A stretch of DNA of 64,000 nucleotides from Paraburkholderia metrosideri (GTDB taxonomy: Bacteria > Pseudomonadota > Gammaproteobacteria > Burkholderiales > Burkholderiaceae), in contig NZ_CAJHCP010000004.1 of NCBI RefSeq assembly GCF_904848625.1, positions 496,001 to 560,000 on the forward strand, read 5' to 3'. Both the position numbers and the translations under genes were made by a program. Below, one piece after another: positions 46,068 through 53,784 of the stretch. Positions within the stretch are counted from its first letter, which is position 1. Each line of letters opens with the position of its first letter. The notes under the pieces are model-generated. The model was given only the letters and a program-made list of their open reading frames with translations. It had not been told where the DNA came from and ran no database searches.

Positions 46068-46472
46068 TCAAAGATCGAACGTCCCGCGATAATGCTCATC
46101 CGCATCCGCTCGCGTATTGATTTCGACTAGCACACCGCCCGGTACTTCACAGAAGAACCGGGAACCGCGTTCATGTTTGAAGACGTCGGTTTTCATTGCG
46201 ACGCCAGCGGCGGACATCTTTCCGTAAAGCGCGCAAACCTCATCGAGCGAAGGCAGTTCGAAACCTATGTGGAAGTTATGCGGCCACTTGACTGGATGCG
46301 CCGCAGCGTCATCGATCACGATGTCGAATCCGGGGCGTTTCAGAAACCAGCTTGTGCCGCGGCCGGCGACAGTGCAGCCTAGGTGTTCCTCGAAGAATGT
46401 AGCGGTGGCGCTTACGTCAGACGAGGGGAAACTCAAGTGGTTGAGCTTCATGGTGGTGGTGATATCGTTCAT
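46068..46472 (-). CDS. VOC-family (glyoxalase/bleomycin resistance-like) protein
   Basis: This 134-residue protein has the vicinal oxygen chelate pattern: MKLNHLSFPSSDVSATATFFEEHLGC at the N-terminus, a central FHIGFELPSLDEVCALYGKMSAAG and a C-terminal PGGVLVEINTRAD with the metal-binding Glu. His11 (LNHLSF), His67 (NFHIGF) and Glu117 could form the metal site. Members range from glyoxalase I to dioxygenases and drug-binding proteins; the function here is unknown. It converges on the SDR gene. Confidence 0.85.
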   Translation of the reverse strand: MNDITTTMKLNHLSFPSSDVSATATFFEEHLGCTVAGRGTSWFLKRPGFDIVIDDAAAHPVKWPHNFHIGFELPSLDEVCALYGKMSAAGVAMKTDVFKHERGSRFFCEVPGGVLVEINTRADADEHYRGTFDL

Positions 46473-46951
46473 GTCGATCTCCGTGATGCGGATCGCTTCT
46501 CGCGTTCCGTACGGAGAATGTTACGAGCAAACGCTCATATTCAATACTCGCATCGCGACGCCCATGCTGGATTGGCGCTAACGCCCGCGACACGGGCGTT
46601 GCGACGAAGCCGAAGGATTTTCCCTGGGTGGCTGACTCGCGTTTGAAGGGTCATCCGTTTCACCCGTTCATCGTCAGCATCACAACCTTCGTGCGGATCT
46701 CCTGAGTCACCGCTCCGATAGCCTCACCCCCCGGCTATAGCATCAAACCCGCTCCGCCTCAAATACCAGCAATCGAAATCTATATACCGATTGCTTGGTT
46801 CTGCGCGCACAGCGAATTTCCTACACTCATCGCTCCGTTTCGGGACAAGAAGCAATGAGAACCGCGTTCCTGCCGCTACGTTGCCCTAAATGATGTTCTG
46901 GCATCTCTGGCATAAACCGGCCATTCAATACCACACATCTCCTACTGCACA
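46473..46951. promoter_or_regulatory. Porin upstream region with shared promoter module, copy A
   Basis: These 479 bases contain no gene. CCGATTGCTTGGTT (46787-46800) is followed 30 bases (start to start) later by TTTCCTACACT (46817-46827). The same two boxes at the same 30-base offset precede the dioxygenase operon at 48243-48283. Upstream, CAATCG at 46770-46775 is complementary to CGATTG at 46788-46793, giving a dyad. TACACT is the probable -10 element and the CCGATTG box the probable regulator site. The porin ATG lies 125 bases further on. Confidence 0.65.
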
Positions 46952-48166
46952 ATGAACCAATATAAGCAGTGCCTCAAGATCTCCACGTTACTGGCAACTG
47001 TTCTCTCCAGTCACGCTTTCGCGGAAAGCAGCGTGACGTTGTTCGGTATTGCTGACAATGGGCTCTTCTACACGAGCAATCAGACATCGCTTGGTTCGAC
47101 GAAAAACGGCAAGAGCGCGGTTCAGACGCAGGCGGGCGTATGGACCGGCAGTCAATTCGGACTAAAAGGAAAGGAAGACCTGGGCGGCGGCACGGCTGCG
47201 ATTTTTAGTCTGGATTCGCGCTTCAATCTGAATACAGGTGCCTCGCAATTCACCAACGCGATGTTCGGACAATGGGCGTATGTCGGACTCACGAATCCCC
47301 ACTACGGAACGCTCACCGGCGGCCGCCAACTGACGCCCTATTACACACTCCTGTCGCCATATAGTCCGACCACGTGGCTAACGGGCTTCTCGGGCGCCCA
47401 TCCTGGCGACATCGACAATCTGGACACCACGTACAAGACCAGCAACTCCCTTGTTTATCTGTCACCGAGCGTGCACGGATTCACCATAGGCGGGTCGTAC
47501 GCATTCGGCGGACAGCCTGGCAGCTTTAACCTGGGTTCGAGTTGGAGCGCCGGCATTCAGTACAAGATGGGGGCGGCCGGAATCGCGGCCGCTATTGAGC
47601 GGTTCAATAACGCATCACCCGGCGGCGGCGCATGGAGCGCCAATTCGACCGCTACAGCCGGACCCACTCAGCAAGGGGTATCCGCGCTGACCAACGGTTA
47701 CCAGACTGCGGCGGCTCAACAGCGTATTGCGGTGACTAGCGGTTATGCGTTCACGTCGAAGCTGGATGTGTCCGTGTCTTATTCGAATGTCCAATACATC
47801 GCAGGTACCAATTCCGCGTTCAAATCGACCGCTATCTGGAACACGCTGGGCGCTGTCGTTCACTACGGCGTATCGCCGGCGACCAGCATCGCGGCGGGTT
47901 ACAGCTACACACGAGCGGCAAAGGCAAATGGCATCACTAACGGCGCTCAATACCAGCAGGTGTCATTCGCGCAGTATTACGCGTTGTCGAAGAGTACCGG
48001 CGTGTATGCGGTCGAGGCCTATCAGCGTTCAAACGGCCAGACACTTGCAGCAGACGGTACTACTGTGATCGCAGCAACCGCGGACATCGGCGACGGCTTC
48101 AACTCCGCGCCGTCCTCTAGCCGAAGCCAGTTTGTCGGCGGGGCCGGGTTGATTCACCGCTTCTGA
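46952..48166 (+). CDS. Outer-membrane porin, Burkholderia OmpC-like
   Basis: This 404-residue porin has a signal peptide ending AFA at about residue 24, then ESSVTLFGIADNGLFYTS, the usual first strand of beta-proteobacterial trimeric porins. FGLKGKEDLGGGTAAIFSLDSRFN follows, and the terminal strand ends GGAGLIHRF with the C-terminal Phe. It forms a general or semi-specific diffusion channel. The mature part has no Cys and only two Met. Its promoter carries the same two-box module as the downstream dioxygenase/ABC operon, so it is likely the outer-membrane entry for the compound that operon handles. Confidence 0.93.
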   Translation: MNQYKQCLKISTLLATVLSSHAFAESSVTLFGIADNGLFYTSNQTSLGSTKNGKSAVQTQAGVWTGSQFGLKGKEDLGGGTAAIFSLDSRFNLNTGASQFTNAMFGQWAYVGLTNPHYGTLTGGRQLTPYYTLLSPYSPTTWLTGFSGAHPGDIDNLDTTYKTSNSLVYLSPSVHGFTIGGSYAFGGQPGSFNLGSSWSAGIQYKMGAAGIAAAIERFNNASPGGGAWSANSTATAGPTQQGVSALTNGYQTAAAQQRIAVTSGYAFTSKLDVSVSYSNVQYIAGTNSAFKSTAIWNTLGAVVHYGVSPATSIAAGYSYTRAAKANGITNGAQYQQVSFAQYYALSKSTGVYAVEAYQRSNGQTLAADGTTVIAATADIGDGFNSAPSSSRSQFVGGAGLIHRF

Positions 48167-48242
48167 TTCACACGCAGCGATGCGAAGCGGGTAATTCGCG
48201 CTTTGTCGTGAAGCTCATCCATCCATCAATGGAATCGATATT

Positions 48243-48283
48243 CCGATTGGTTGGTTTGACTGCCACGCGCAGTTTCCTACACT
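48243..48283 (+). promoter_or_regulatory. Dioxygenase/ABC operon promoter, shared module copy B
   Basis: CCGATTGGTTGGTT (48243-48256; 13 of 14 bases as in copy A) and TTTCCTACACT (48273-48283; identical) stand at the same 30-base offset as in front of the porin. TTGACT (48255-48260) is a possible -35, 18 bp before TACACT (48278-48283). The operon start codon (48312) is 29 bases downstream, with AGGAG between. Confidence 0.7.
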
Positions 48284-48311
48284 TTTACCTCTTCTTATAG
48301 GAGCGCCCGCC

Positions 48312-49307
48312 GTGAGTTCTTCCGCCGAAACGAATCTGGACACCTCATTTGAAAACCTCCGCATCCGGCGCGTTGCTGGATTGATTGGCGGAGAGGTTCA
48401 GGACATCAAGCTCTCCCCCGATCTGGACGATGCCGCGATCGACACACTGCATCGCGCGCTGGTGAAATACAAAGTACTGTTCTTTCGCGATCAATCACAA
48501 CTGGACGACGCATCGCATCAGGCCTTCGGCACACGTTTCGGCGATACGATTGCGCACCCCACGGTACCTTCGCCGGAAGGCACCAAACTGTTTGAACTGG
48601 ACGCGTCGAAGGGCGGCGGCCGCGCGGATTCCTGGCATACCGACATCACTTTCATCGACGCCTTTCCCAAGATTTCCATTCTGCGCGGCGTCAAGATTCC
48701 GGCGTACGGAGGCGATACGGTGTGGGCGAATACGGCAGTCGCCTATGAGCGCCTGCCAGACGATCTGAAGCGCCTCGCGGATTCACTCTGGGCCGTGCAC
48801 ACCAACGATTATGACTACGGCGCCGAACGCGTTGCAGGGACGGACTCGCAGTCCGCCGCGACACGTCTCGCGCATCACCAGAACGTGTTCGTTTCGGCAG
48901 TGTACGAAGCCGAGCATCCGATCGTTCACGTACATCCGGTATCGGGTGAAAAAGCCTTGTTGCTGGGGCATTTCATCAAACGCATCGTCGGACTGTCGAG
49001 TTCGGAGTCGGCGCGCATCTTCGAGATTCTGCAAAATCGCGTGATTCGCCTGGAAAACACGGTGCGTTGGCAATGGCGCCAGAACGATGTCGTGATCTGG
49101 GACAACCGGGCAACCCAGCACTACGCGGTCAACGATTACGGCACACAAGATCGCCTCGTCCGTCGCGTGACGGTTGCAGGCGAACGCGCCGTTTCCATCG
49201 ATGGGCGTCATAGCCGCACACTTCGCGAGCCGCAACAAGCGCCGCAGACAGATTCAAAAGAACCGTCGCAACACGCGCTGCGCGAGCCCATCGCGTCCGC
49301 TGCCTGA
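48312..49307 (+). CDS. atsK: 2-oxoglutarate-dependent alkylsulfatase (AtsK-like TauD/TfdA dioxygenase)
   Basis: This 331-residue Fe(II)/2-oxoglutarate dioxygenase has iron ligands His109 and Asp111 (SWHTDITF) and His270 (DNRATQHYAV), with 2-oxoglutarate-binding Arg near 281-285. Stretches such as GGDTVWANTA, LADSLWAVHTNDYDY, LLLGHFIKRI and RLENTVRWQW match my recollection of Pseudomonas putida AtsK. AtsK oxidises alkyl sulfate esters, releasing sulfate and an aldehyde, for sulfur supply. Taurine dioxygenase is the main alternative. Apart from the start codon the protein contains no Met and no Cys, a known trait of sulfate-starvation proteins. The start is GTG at 48312 with AGGAG upstream. First gene of an operon with ABC importer genes. 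Confidence 0.82.
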   Translation: MSSSAETNLDTSFENLRIRRVAGLIGGEVQDIKLSPDLDDAAIDTLHRALVKYKVLFFRDQSQLDDASHQAFGTRFGDTIAHPTVPSPEGTKLFELDASKGGGRADSWHTDITFIDAFPKISILRGVKIPAYGGDTVWANTAVAYERLPDDLKRLADSLWAVHTNDYDYGAERVAGTDSQSAATRLAHHQNVFVSAVYEAEHPIVHVHPVSGEKALLLGHFIKRIVGLSSSESARIFEILQNRVIRLENTVRWQWRQNDVVIWDNRATQHYAVNDYGTQDRLVRRVTVAGERAVSIDGRHSRTLREPQQAPQTDSKEPSQHALREPIASAA

Positions 49308-49346
49308 ACTGCACTCCAGACAACTCATAACCGGCGCATTCCACTC

Positions 49347-50678
49347 ATGACACAACGACGACGCCTGCTTCAGGCCGCCGCCGCATTAGGTGCTTCGGCG
49401 ATTCTGCCACGCATGGTTCGCGCGCAATCCGGCGCGAAAAAGTACTCAGGTGTGACGCTGAATGTGTCGGTATTCAGCACCGCGTATGCAAAGCTCCTGC
49501 AACAATGGCTGCCCGAATTCGAGGCGTCAAGCGGGATCAAAGTGAACTTCGACGCGCCGTCGTTTCCGGTCTATAACCAGCGAGCCGATCTCGAACTGTC
49601 CACGCGGGGCTCCGCTTACGACGTGCTGAACGTCACCTTTATCTATAGCAGCCGGTGGATCAATTCCGGCTGGCTGACACCGCTCGACGATTTCATCAAA
49701 AATCCGGCGCTAACCGCGGCTGATTGGGATGTGAAGGACTTTTTGCCGGGCGCGCTGGCGCCGGAGACCGGCAAGGACGGCAAGCTGTATGGCATTCCGT
49801 GGGATGCGGAGGTACTGCTGTCCGGCGCGTCGCGTTTCGATCTCGTCAAGGCAGCGGGCTTTGCCTATCCCGACACGACCGACGATCTGGTCAAGGTACT
49901 GCGAGCCGTCAACAAGAAAGAGCGCGTGGCAGGCTATGTCGCCGACAACCACTACGGCTGGACATTCGTGCCTTATTTGCAGGCGTTCGGCGGGAATGTT
50001 TTCCGTGCGCCGCCGGACGATCTGTTCCCCACGCTCGACACACCCGAAGCCATTGCGGCCGCCGAATACTACGCGAATCTCATCAGCGAGTTTGGCCCCG
50101 ACGGAGGCGTGACTTATACGCCCGACCAGGTCACCCAGGCACTCAAGCTTGGCCGCACCAATTTCACCGATGCAGGTCAGCTCTACCTCGCACAACTCGG
50201 CGACGCAGCGGCCAGCAGAACAATCAAGACCGCCAATTTCGGCCTGGTGCCGAAGGGGCCTGCGGGACGCTTTCCCGGCGTTGCCGTCCACGCTTTGGGT
50301 ATTCCATCCGCTTCGAAAAACAAGGAAGCTGCGTGGGCATTCATTCAATGGGCGCAGTCGAAACAGATCACACGCCGCGCGGTTGTTGCCGGCTACGGAT
50401 CTCCAGCACGGCGCTCGGATATCGACTCGAAAGAATTCCGCGCGAAGCAGTTGATCAATGGCCATGATCTGGCCGAGTTGTCGCTTCAATCGATCGATCT
50501 CGCGGCTAAGTCCGGTCACATGAAATACCGCACGGTCGCGGTCTACCCGCAGGTCGATCAACAGCTCAATACCGCGATCGCACGCATTGCAACGAAGCAG
50601 CTATCGGCAAAACAGGCCATGCAACAGGCGCAAGCGGCGTCGATCGCGGAAGTGAAGCGAGCCGGCATAAAGATCTGA
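49347..50678 (+). CDS. ABC transporter solute-binding protein (family 1, carbohydrate type), Tat-exported
   Basis: This 443-residue periplasmic binding protein has a twin-arginine-like signal (TQRRRLLQAAAALGASAIL, cleavage likely after RAQ near 27). It shows the family 1 pattern: VTLNVSVFSTAYAKLLQQWLPEFEASSGIKV split near the start, YDVLNVTFIYSSRWINSGWLTPLDDF, and a C-terminal AVHALGIPSASKNKEAAWAFIQWA. Family 1 proteins bind sugars, glycerol phosphates, polyols or related solutes. The mature part has no Cys and only two Met in about 415 residues. It lies 39 bp after the alkylsulfatase gene and 10 bp before the first permease gene, so a sulfated organic compound is a reasonable ligand guess. 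Confidence 0.88.
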   Translation: MTQRRRLLQAAAALGASAILPRMVRAQSGAKKYSGVTLNVSVFSTAYAKLLQQWLPEFEASSGIKVNFDAPSFPVYNQRADLELSTRGSAYDVLNVTFIYSSRWINSGWLTPLDDFIKNPALTAADWDVKDFLPGALAPETGKDGKLYGIPWDAEVLLSGASRFDLVKAAGFAYPDTTDDLVKVLRAVNKKERVAGYVADNHYGWTFVPYLQAFGGNVFRAPPDDLFPTLDTPEAIAAAEYYANLISEFGPDGGVTYTPDQVTQALKLGRTNFTDAGQLYLAQLGDAAASRTIKTANFGLVPKGPAGRFPGVAVHALGIPSASKNKEAAWAFIQWAQSKQITRRAVVAGYGSPARRSDIDSKEFRAKQLINGHDLAELSLQSIDLAAKSGHMKYRTVAVYPQVDQQLNTAIARIATKQLSAKQAMQQAQAASIAEVKRAGIKI

Positions 50679-50688
50679 CGTCTACGAT

Positions 50689-51600
50689 ATGTCGACCGCA
50701 CCTCTCCCTTCGTTGACGTGGGCCTCGCAACGCCAACGAGCGTTTCTTCTCGGGTTGACTCCTTCGCTGATCGCGTTGGCAGTCGTGACATTGGTGCCGA
50801 CCCTTGTGCTCATCGTGGTCAGTTTGACGCCGCTTAGCATGACGAATCCTGCGGCCACTTTTCGCTTTGACGATCCACTGGTCAATTATCGGCAGTTGCT
50901 GCACGACACGCGCTTTCTGGATTCGGTTCGTACGCAGCTCAAATTGTCGGTGGCCAGCGTCACGTTGCAGTTAGCGATCGGCCTCGGTCTTGCGCTTCTA
51001 CTCAACGGAAAATCGGCGCTGCTCAGAGGCGTGCGCACCGTCTTCCTGATTCCGATGGTGTTGCCCCCCATTGTTGCCGCGTTGATCTGGAAGATCATTT
51101 ACACACCCGATATCAGCCCGCTTCATCACGCGCTCGAGGCAGCCGGTTACCCTGCGAGCTCACTCATAGCCAACCCTTCAACGGCGTTGTGGGCCATTGC
51201 CGCCGCCGACACATGGCAATGGTTCCCGTTCACCATGTTGATGGTATTAGCCGCATTACAGACTATTCCAGACGATCCATTAGAGGCCGCGAGTCTCGAC
51301 GGTGCGAACCGCTGGCAATTGTTTCGCTTCATCATGCTGCCCTACCTGCGTCCCGTTCTGGTTGTGTGCGGACTGTTCCGGCTGATCGACAGCTTCAAGG
51401 CATTTCCATTGATCTACGTATTAACCGATGGAGGCCCGGGCACAGTAACCGAAGTCACCAACTACTACAGCTTTATTGAGGCATTCAATTTTTCGTATTG
51501 GGGTTACGCGAGCGCGATCGCAACGGTCATTCTCGTCGGCGTATTTCTATTGAGCTGGCTCGTCGGCAAACTCGGATGGAATGGTCATGACGCAGACTAG
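50689..51600 (+). CDS. ABC transporter permease, MalF/UgpA-like
   Basis: This 303-residue inner-membrane protein has six predicted TM segments and the EAA loop for contacting the ATPase (LEAASLDGANRWQLFRFIMLP near residue 200). It starts at ATG 50689, ten bases after the binding-protein stop, and its end overlaps the start of the second permease gene. The layout is that of CUT1-type importers. No nucleotide-binding (MalK/UgpC) gene follows, so the ATPase must come from elsewhere in the genome. Confidence 0.9.
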   Translation: MSTAPLPSLTWASQRQRAFLLGLTPSLIALAVVTLVPTLVLIVVSLTPLSMTNPAATFRFDDPLVNYRQLLHDTRFLDSVRTQLKLSVASVTLQLAIGLGLALLLNGKSALLRGVRTVFLIPMVLPPIVAALIWKIIYTPDISPLHHALEAAGYPASSLIANPSTALWAIAAADTWQWFPFTMLMVLAALQTIPDDPLEAASLDGANRWQLFRFIMLPYLRPVLVVCGLFRLIDSFKAFPLIYVLTDGGPGTVTEVTNYYSFIEAFNFSYWGYASAIATVILVGVFLLSWLVGKLGWNGHDAD

Positions 51601-52486
51601 TGCTTCTACAGACCATGATCTTCGTGCGGGATCGGCGCTCCGCAAAAGGTGGATAGCACCTGGCGCATCCCGAGTCGGCGCATTGATTCGACGCAATGCG
51701 CGCGCATGGGTCGTCATCGCGCTCCTGCTGGTGTTGCTCTTTCCGTTTTTCTGGCTGGTACAACTGGCGTTACGTCCCGCCGATGCGGTATTCGATGACG
51801 GTCTGCTGTTCATACCCACGCTAGATGCATTTACCGGCCTGTTTCATAGCAGTTTCGCCGGTTCGTTCGTCAACAGCCTGCTGGTTAGCACGTTTTCGAC
51901 GGCGCTTTCGTTAGTTATCGGCGTGCCGGCCGCCTACGCACTAACCCGCTGGAAGTTTCGCGGACGCAGGCACGTCGCGCTATGGATTCTCACTAGCCGT
52001 ATGGCGCCGCCGATCGCGTTCACCATCCCGTTCTATCTCGCTTACCGATGGCTCGGACTTCAGGACACGATCACCGGCCTTGTCATCGTCTATCTGACCT
52101 TTAACCTTTCGATCGTGATCTGGCTGATGCAAACCTTCTTTGCCGCCGTGCCTCTCGCGCTGGAAGAAGCCGCACATATCGACGGTTGCGGCGTGTGGCA
52201 GGCCTTCTGGCACGTCACGCTACCACTCGCGGCGCCTGGGCTGGCGGCCACTGCGGTGCTGTGCTTTATCTTTTCGTGGAACGACTTTTTCTATGCACTG
52301 ATTCTTACACGAACCAATGCGATTACCGCACCGGTGTCGATCGTGAATTTTCTTCAATACGAAGGCTGGGAATGGACCAAGGTTGCCGCTGCCGGCACGC
52401 TGGTGATGTTGCCCGTCGTCGCATTCACGGTGCTGGTTCGTACGTATCTGGTTCGCGGCCTGACCGCTGGCGGCATTAAAGACTGA
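51587..52486 (+). CDS. ABC transporter permease, MalG/UgpE-like
   Basis: This 299-residue inner-membrane protein has six TM segments and an EAA loop (EEAAHIDGCGVWQAFWHVTLP near residue 190). Two ATGs six bases apart are possible (51581 and 51587); both overlap the upstream permease, which ends at 51600, so the two permeases are translationally coupled. The second ATG has the better-spaced GGATGG. It is the last gene of the operon; the next gene is convergent and unrelated. Confidence 0.9.
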   Translation: MTQTSASTDHDLRAGSALRKRWIAPGASRVGALIRRNARAWVVIALLLVLLFPFFWLVQLALRPADAVFDDGLLFIPTLDAFTGLFHSSFAGSFVNSLLVSTFSTALSLVIGVPAAYALTRWKFRGRRHVALWILTSRMAPPIAFTIPFYLAYRWLGLQDTITGLVIVYLTFNLSIVIWLMQTFFAAVPLALEEAAHIDGCGVWQAFWHVTLPLAAPGLAATAVLCFIFSWNDFFYALILTRTNAITAPVSIVNFLQYEGWEWTKVAAAGTLVMLPVVAFTVLVRTYLVRGLTAGGIKD

Positions 52487-52489
52487 ACG

Positions 52490-52525
52490 TTTTATGTTTT
52501 GGTTTTTATGTCTTTGCTTTTATGT
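52490..52525 (+). repeat. Three TTTTATGT repeats with 14-bp period
   Basis: Perfect copies of TTTTATGT start at 52490, 52504 and 52518, exactly 14 bases apart, immediately after the last permease stop codon. The T-rich block may help end transcription between convergent genes. No hairpin precedes it. Confidence 0.6.
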
Positions 52526-52634
52526 CATCTATCAGCGTTCGGAATCTTCGCAAGCGCTGCGAGAATGCCCGTTTGAACCAGTTCGACAGACAGACGGTGG
52601 CGAGCTTCACTCAGCCACCGCCTGAAGACTCTGC

Positions 52635-53048
52635 TTAGTGCCCGGAGAGCAGAACGTTTGCAATGATGCCCGTTGCAACCGCAGCGAGTACGTAATCCCC
52701 ATTCACGCCAACCCACTGGTATCCACGCGGCGGCGGCTGCAATCCATGGCCGCGCCAATCGTCGACTACGTAATTGCGATCACGGTATTCTTGCGGCAAC
52801 CGTTCGCCTTTATGCCAGTCGTTATGAGGAACGGGGCCACCAGGGCGGTCGATCGATGCTTCGCGAGGAGCAGGTCCGTGACCGCCACCATGCGGCCCTC
52901 CATGACTGGGACCAGGCCTGCCATGCGATGGCGGACCACCATGCGACGGCGGACCACCATGGTTATCATCATGCGGCTGTGCGAACGCGGCAACCGACGT
53001 GCCCAGTAACGAAGCAATCAAAAGCGGTACGATGTTCCTCGACTTCAT
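52635..53048 (-). CDS. RcnB-like periplasmic protein
   Basis: This 137-residue protein has a signal peptide (MKSRNIVPLLIASLLGTSVA, cleavage likely after AFA), then a His/Gly/Pro-rich stretch of repeated GGPPSHG units. The C-terminal RcnB domain (HKGERLPQEYRDRNYVVDDW, then LQPPPRGYQWVGVNGDYVLAAVATGIIANVLL) is complete. RcnB in E. coli helps keep nickel and cobalt balance in the periplasm. The His-rich linker could bind metal, which is an inference. An upstream in-frame extension to 53114 precedes the signal peptide and is rejected. It follows a GST gene on the same strand by 70 bp. Confidence 0.85.
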   Translation of the reverse strand: MKSRNIVPLLIASLLGTSVAAFAQPHDDNHGGPPSHGGPPSHGRPGPSHGGPHGGGHGPAPREASIDRPGGPVPHNDWHKGERLPQEYRDRNYVVDDWRGHGLQPPPRGYQWVGVNGDYVLAAVATGIIANVLLSGH

Positions 53049-53118
53049 GTGTGTTTCCCATGAAAAGTGATGCGGTAACTGTGTAGAGGTTGGCAGTACG
53101 TGCCAAGCCTCCACGCGA

Positions 53119-53703
53119 TCATGCCAGTCCTTCGTGCTTCAAAGCAAGCTGAACGGCTGGCCTCGTCCGCATACGCTGCGCAAAATCGGTAAGCACTTGC
53201 GGCACCTCGAGTCCAACCCTGTCAGCCCAGAGTAACATGGTGAACAGATAAGCATCCGCCACGCTGACATCATTGCCGAACAGGTAATCGCCCTTCATCA
53301 TGTTGCCAATCAGTTTGAAACGCTGACTGATCTTCTCGCGAGCCGCAGCAGCGTCTGCGTCGGAAGCCGGTTTAAAAATCCGTGCAAACTGCTTGTGAAT
53401 TTCGGTCGAGATGAAGGCCAGCATTTCAAGCAACCGTAGTCGACCCGACTCACCATGCGGCGCGAGCGACGCACCACGCTGCGCGACCCACGACAGTATC
53501 GCGACGTTTTCCGTCAGTATCTGGCCGTCGTCCATCTCGAGCGTCGGAACATAGCCCTTCGGATTGATTTCCTCAAACTTCTGTCCGGTCTCAGTGAGCT
53601 TTGTTTTCAGATCGACACGAACCCTGTCGAAAGTCATGTCGGCTTCATGCATGGCGATGTGGTCAGCAAGGCTGCACGCGCCGGGTGAATAGAACAGCTT
53701 CAT
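53119..53703 (-). CDS. Beta-class glutathione S-transferase
   Basis: This 194-residue protein starts MKLFYSPGACSLADHIAMHE, with the beta-class catalytic Cys10. It continues with YVPTLEMDDGQILTENVAIL, the glutathione-binding cis-proline region, and an all-helical C-terminal domain. Such enzymes conjugate or transfer glutathione to electrophiles, or reduce mixed disulfides, in the cytoplasm. ATG 53703 follows AAAGGAGAC; an extension to 53751 is rejected. It lies 81 bp downstream of a LysR gene on the same strand, which may control it. Confidence 0.92.
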   Translation of the reverse strand: MKLFYSPGACSLADHIAMHEADMTFDRVRVDLKTKLTETGQKFEEINPKGYVPTLEMDDGQILTENVAILSWVAQRGASLAPHGESGRLRLLEMLAFISTEIHKQFARIFKPASDADAAAAREKISQRFKLIGNMMKGDYLFGNDVSVADAYLFTMLLWADRVGLEVPQVLTDFAQRMRTRPAVQLALKHEGLA

Positions 53704-53784
53704 GATGGATGTCTCCTTTCGTTCGGGTGGATAGCCCCATTCGTGCAGCAAGGGCTATGCCGACGCGCGGAGAATTTTTCTTCG

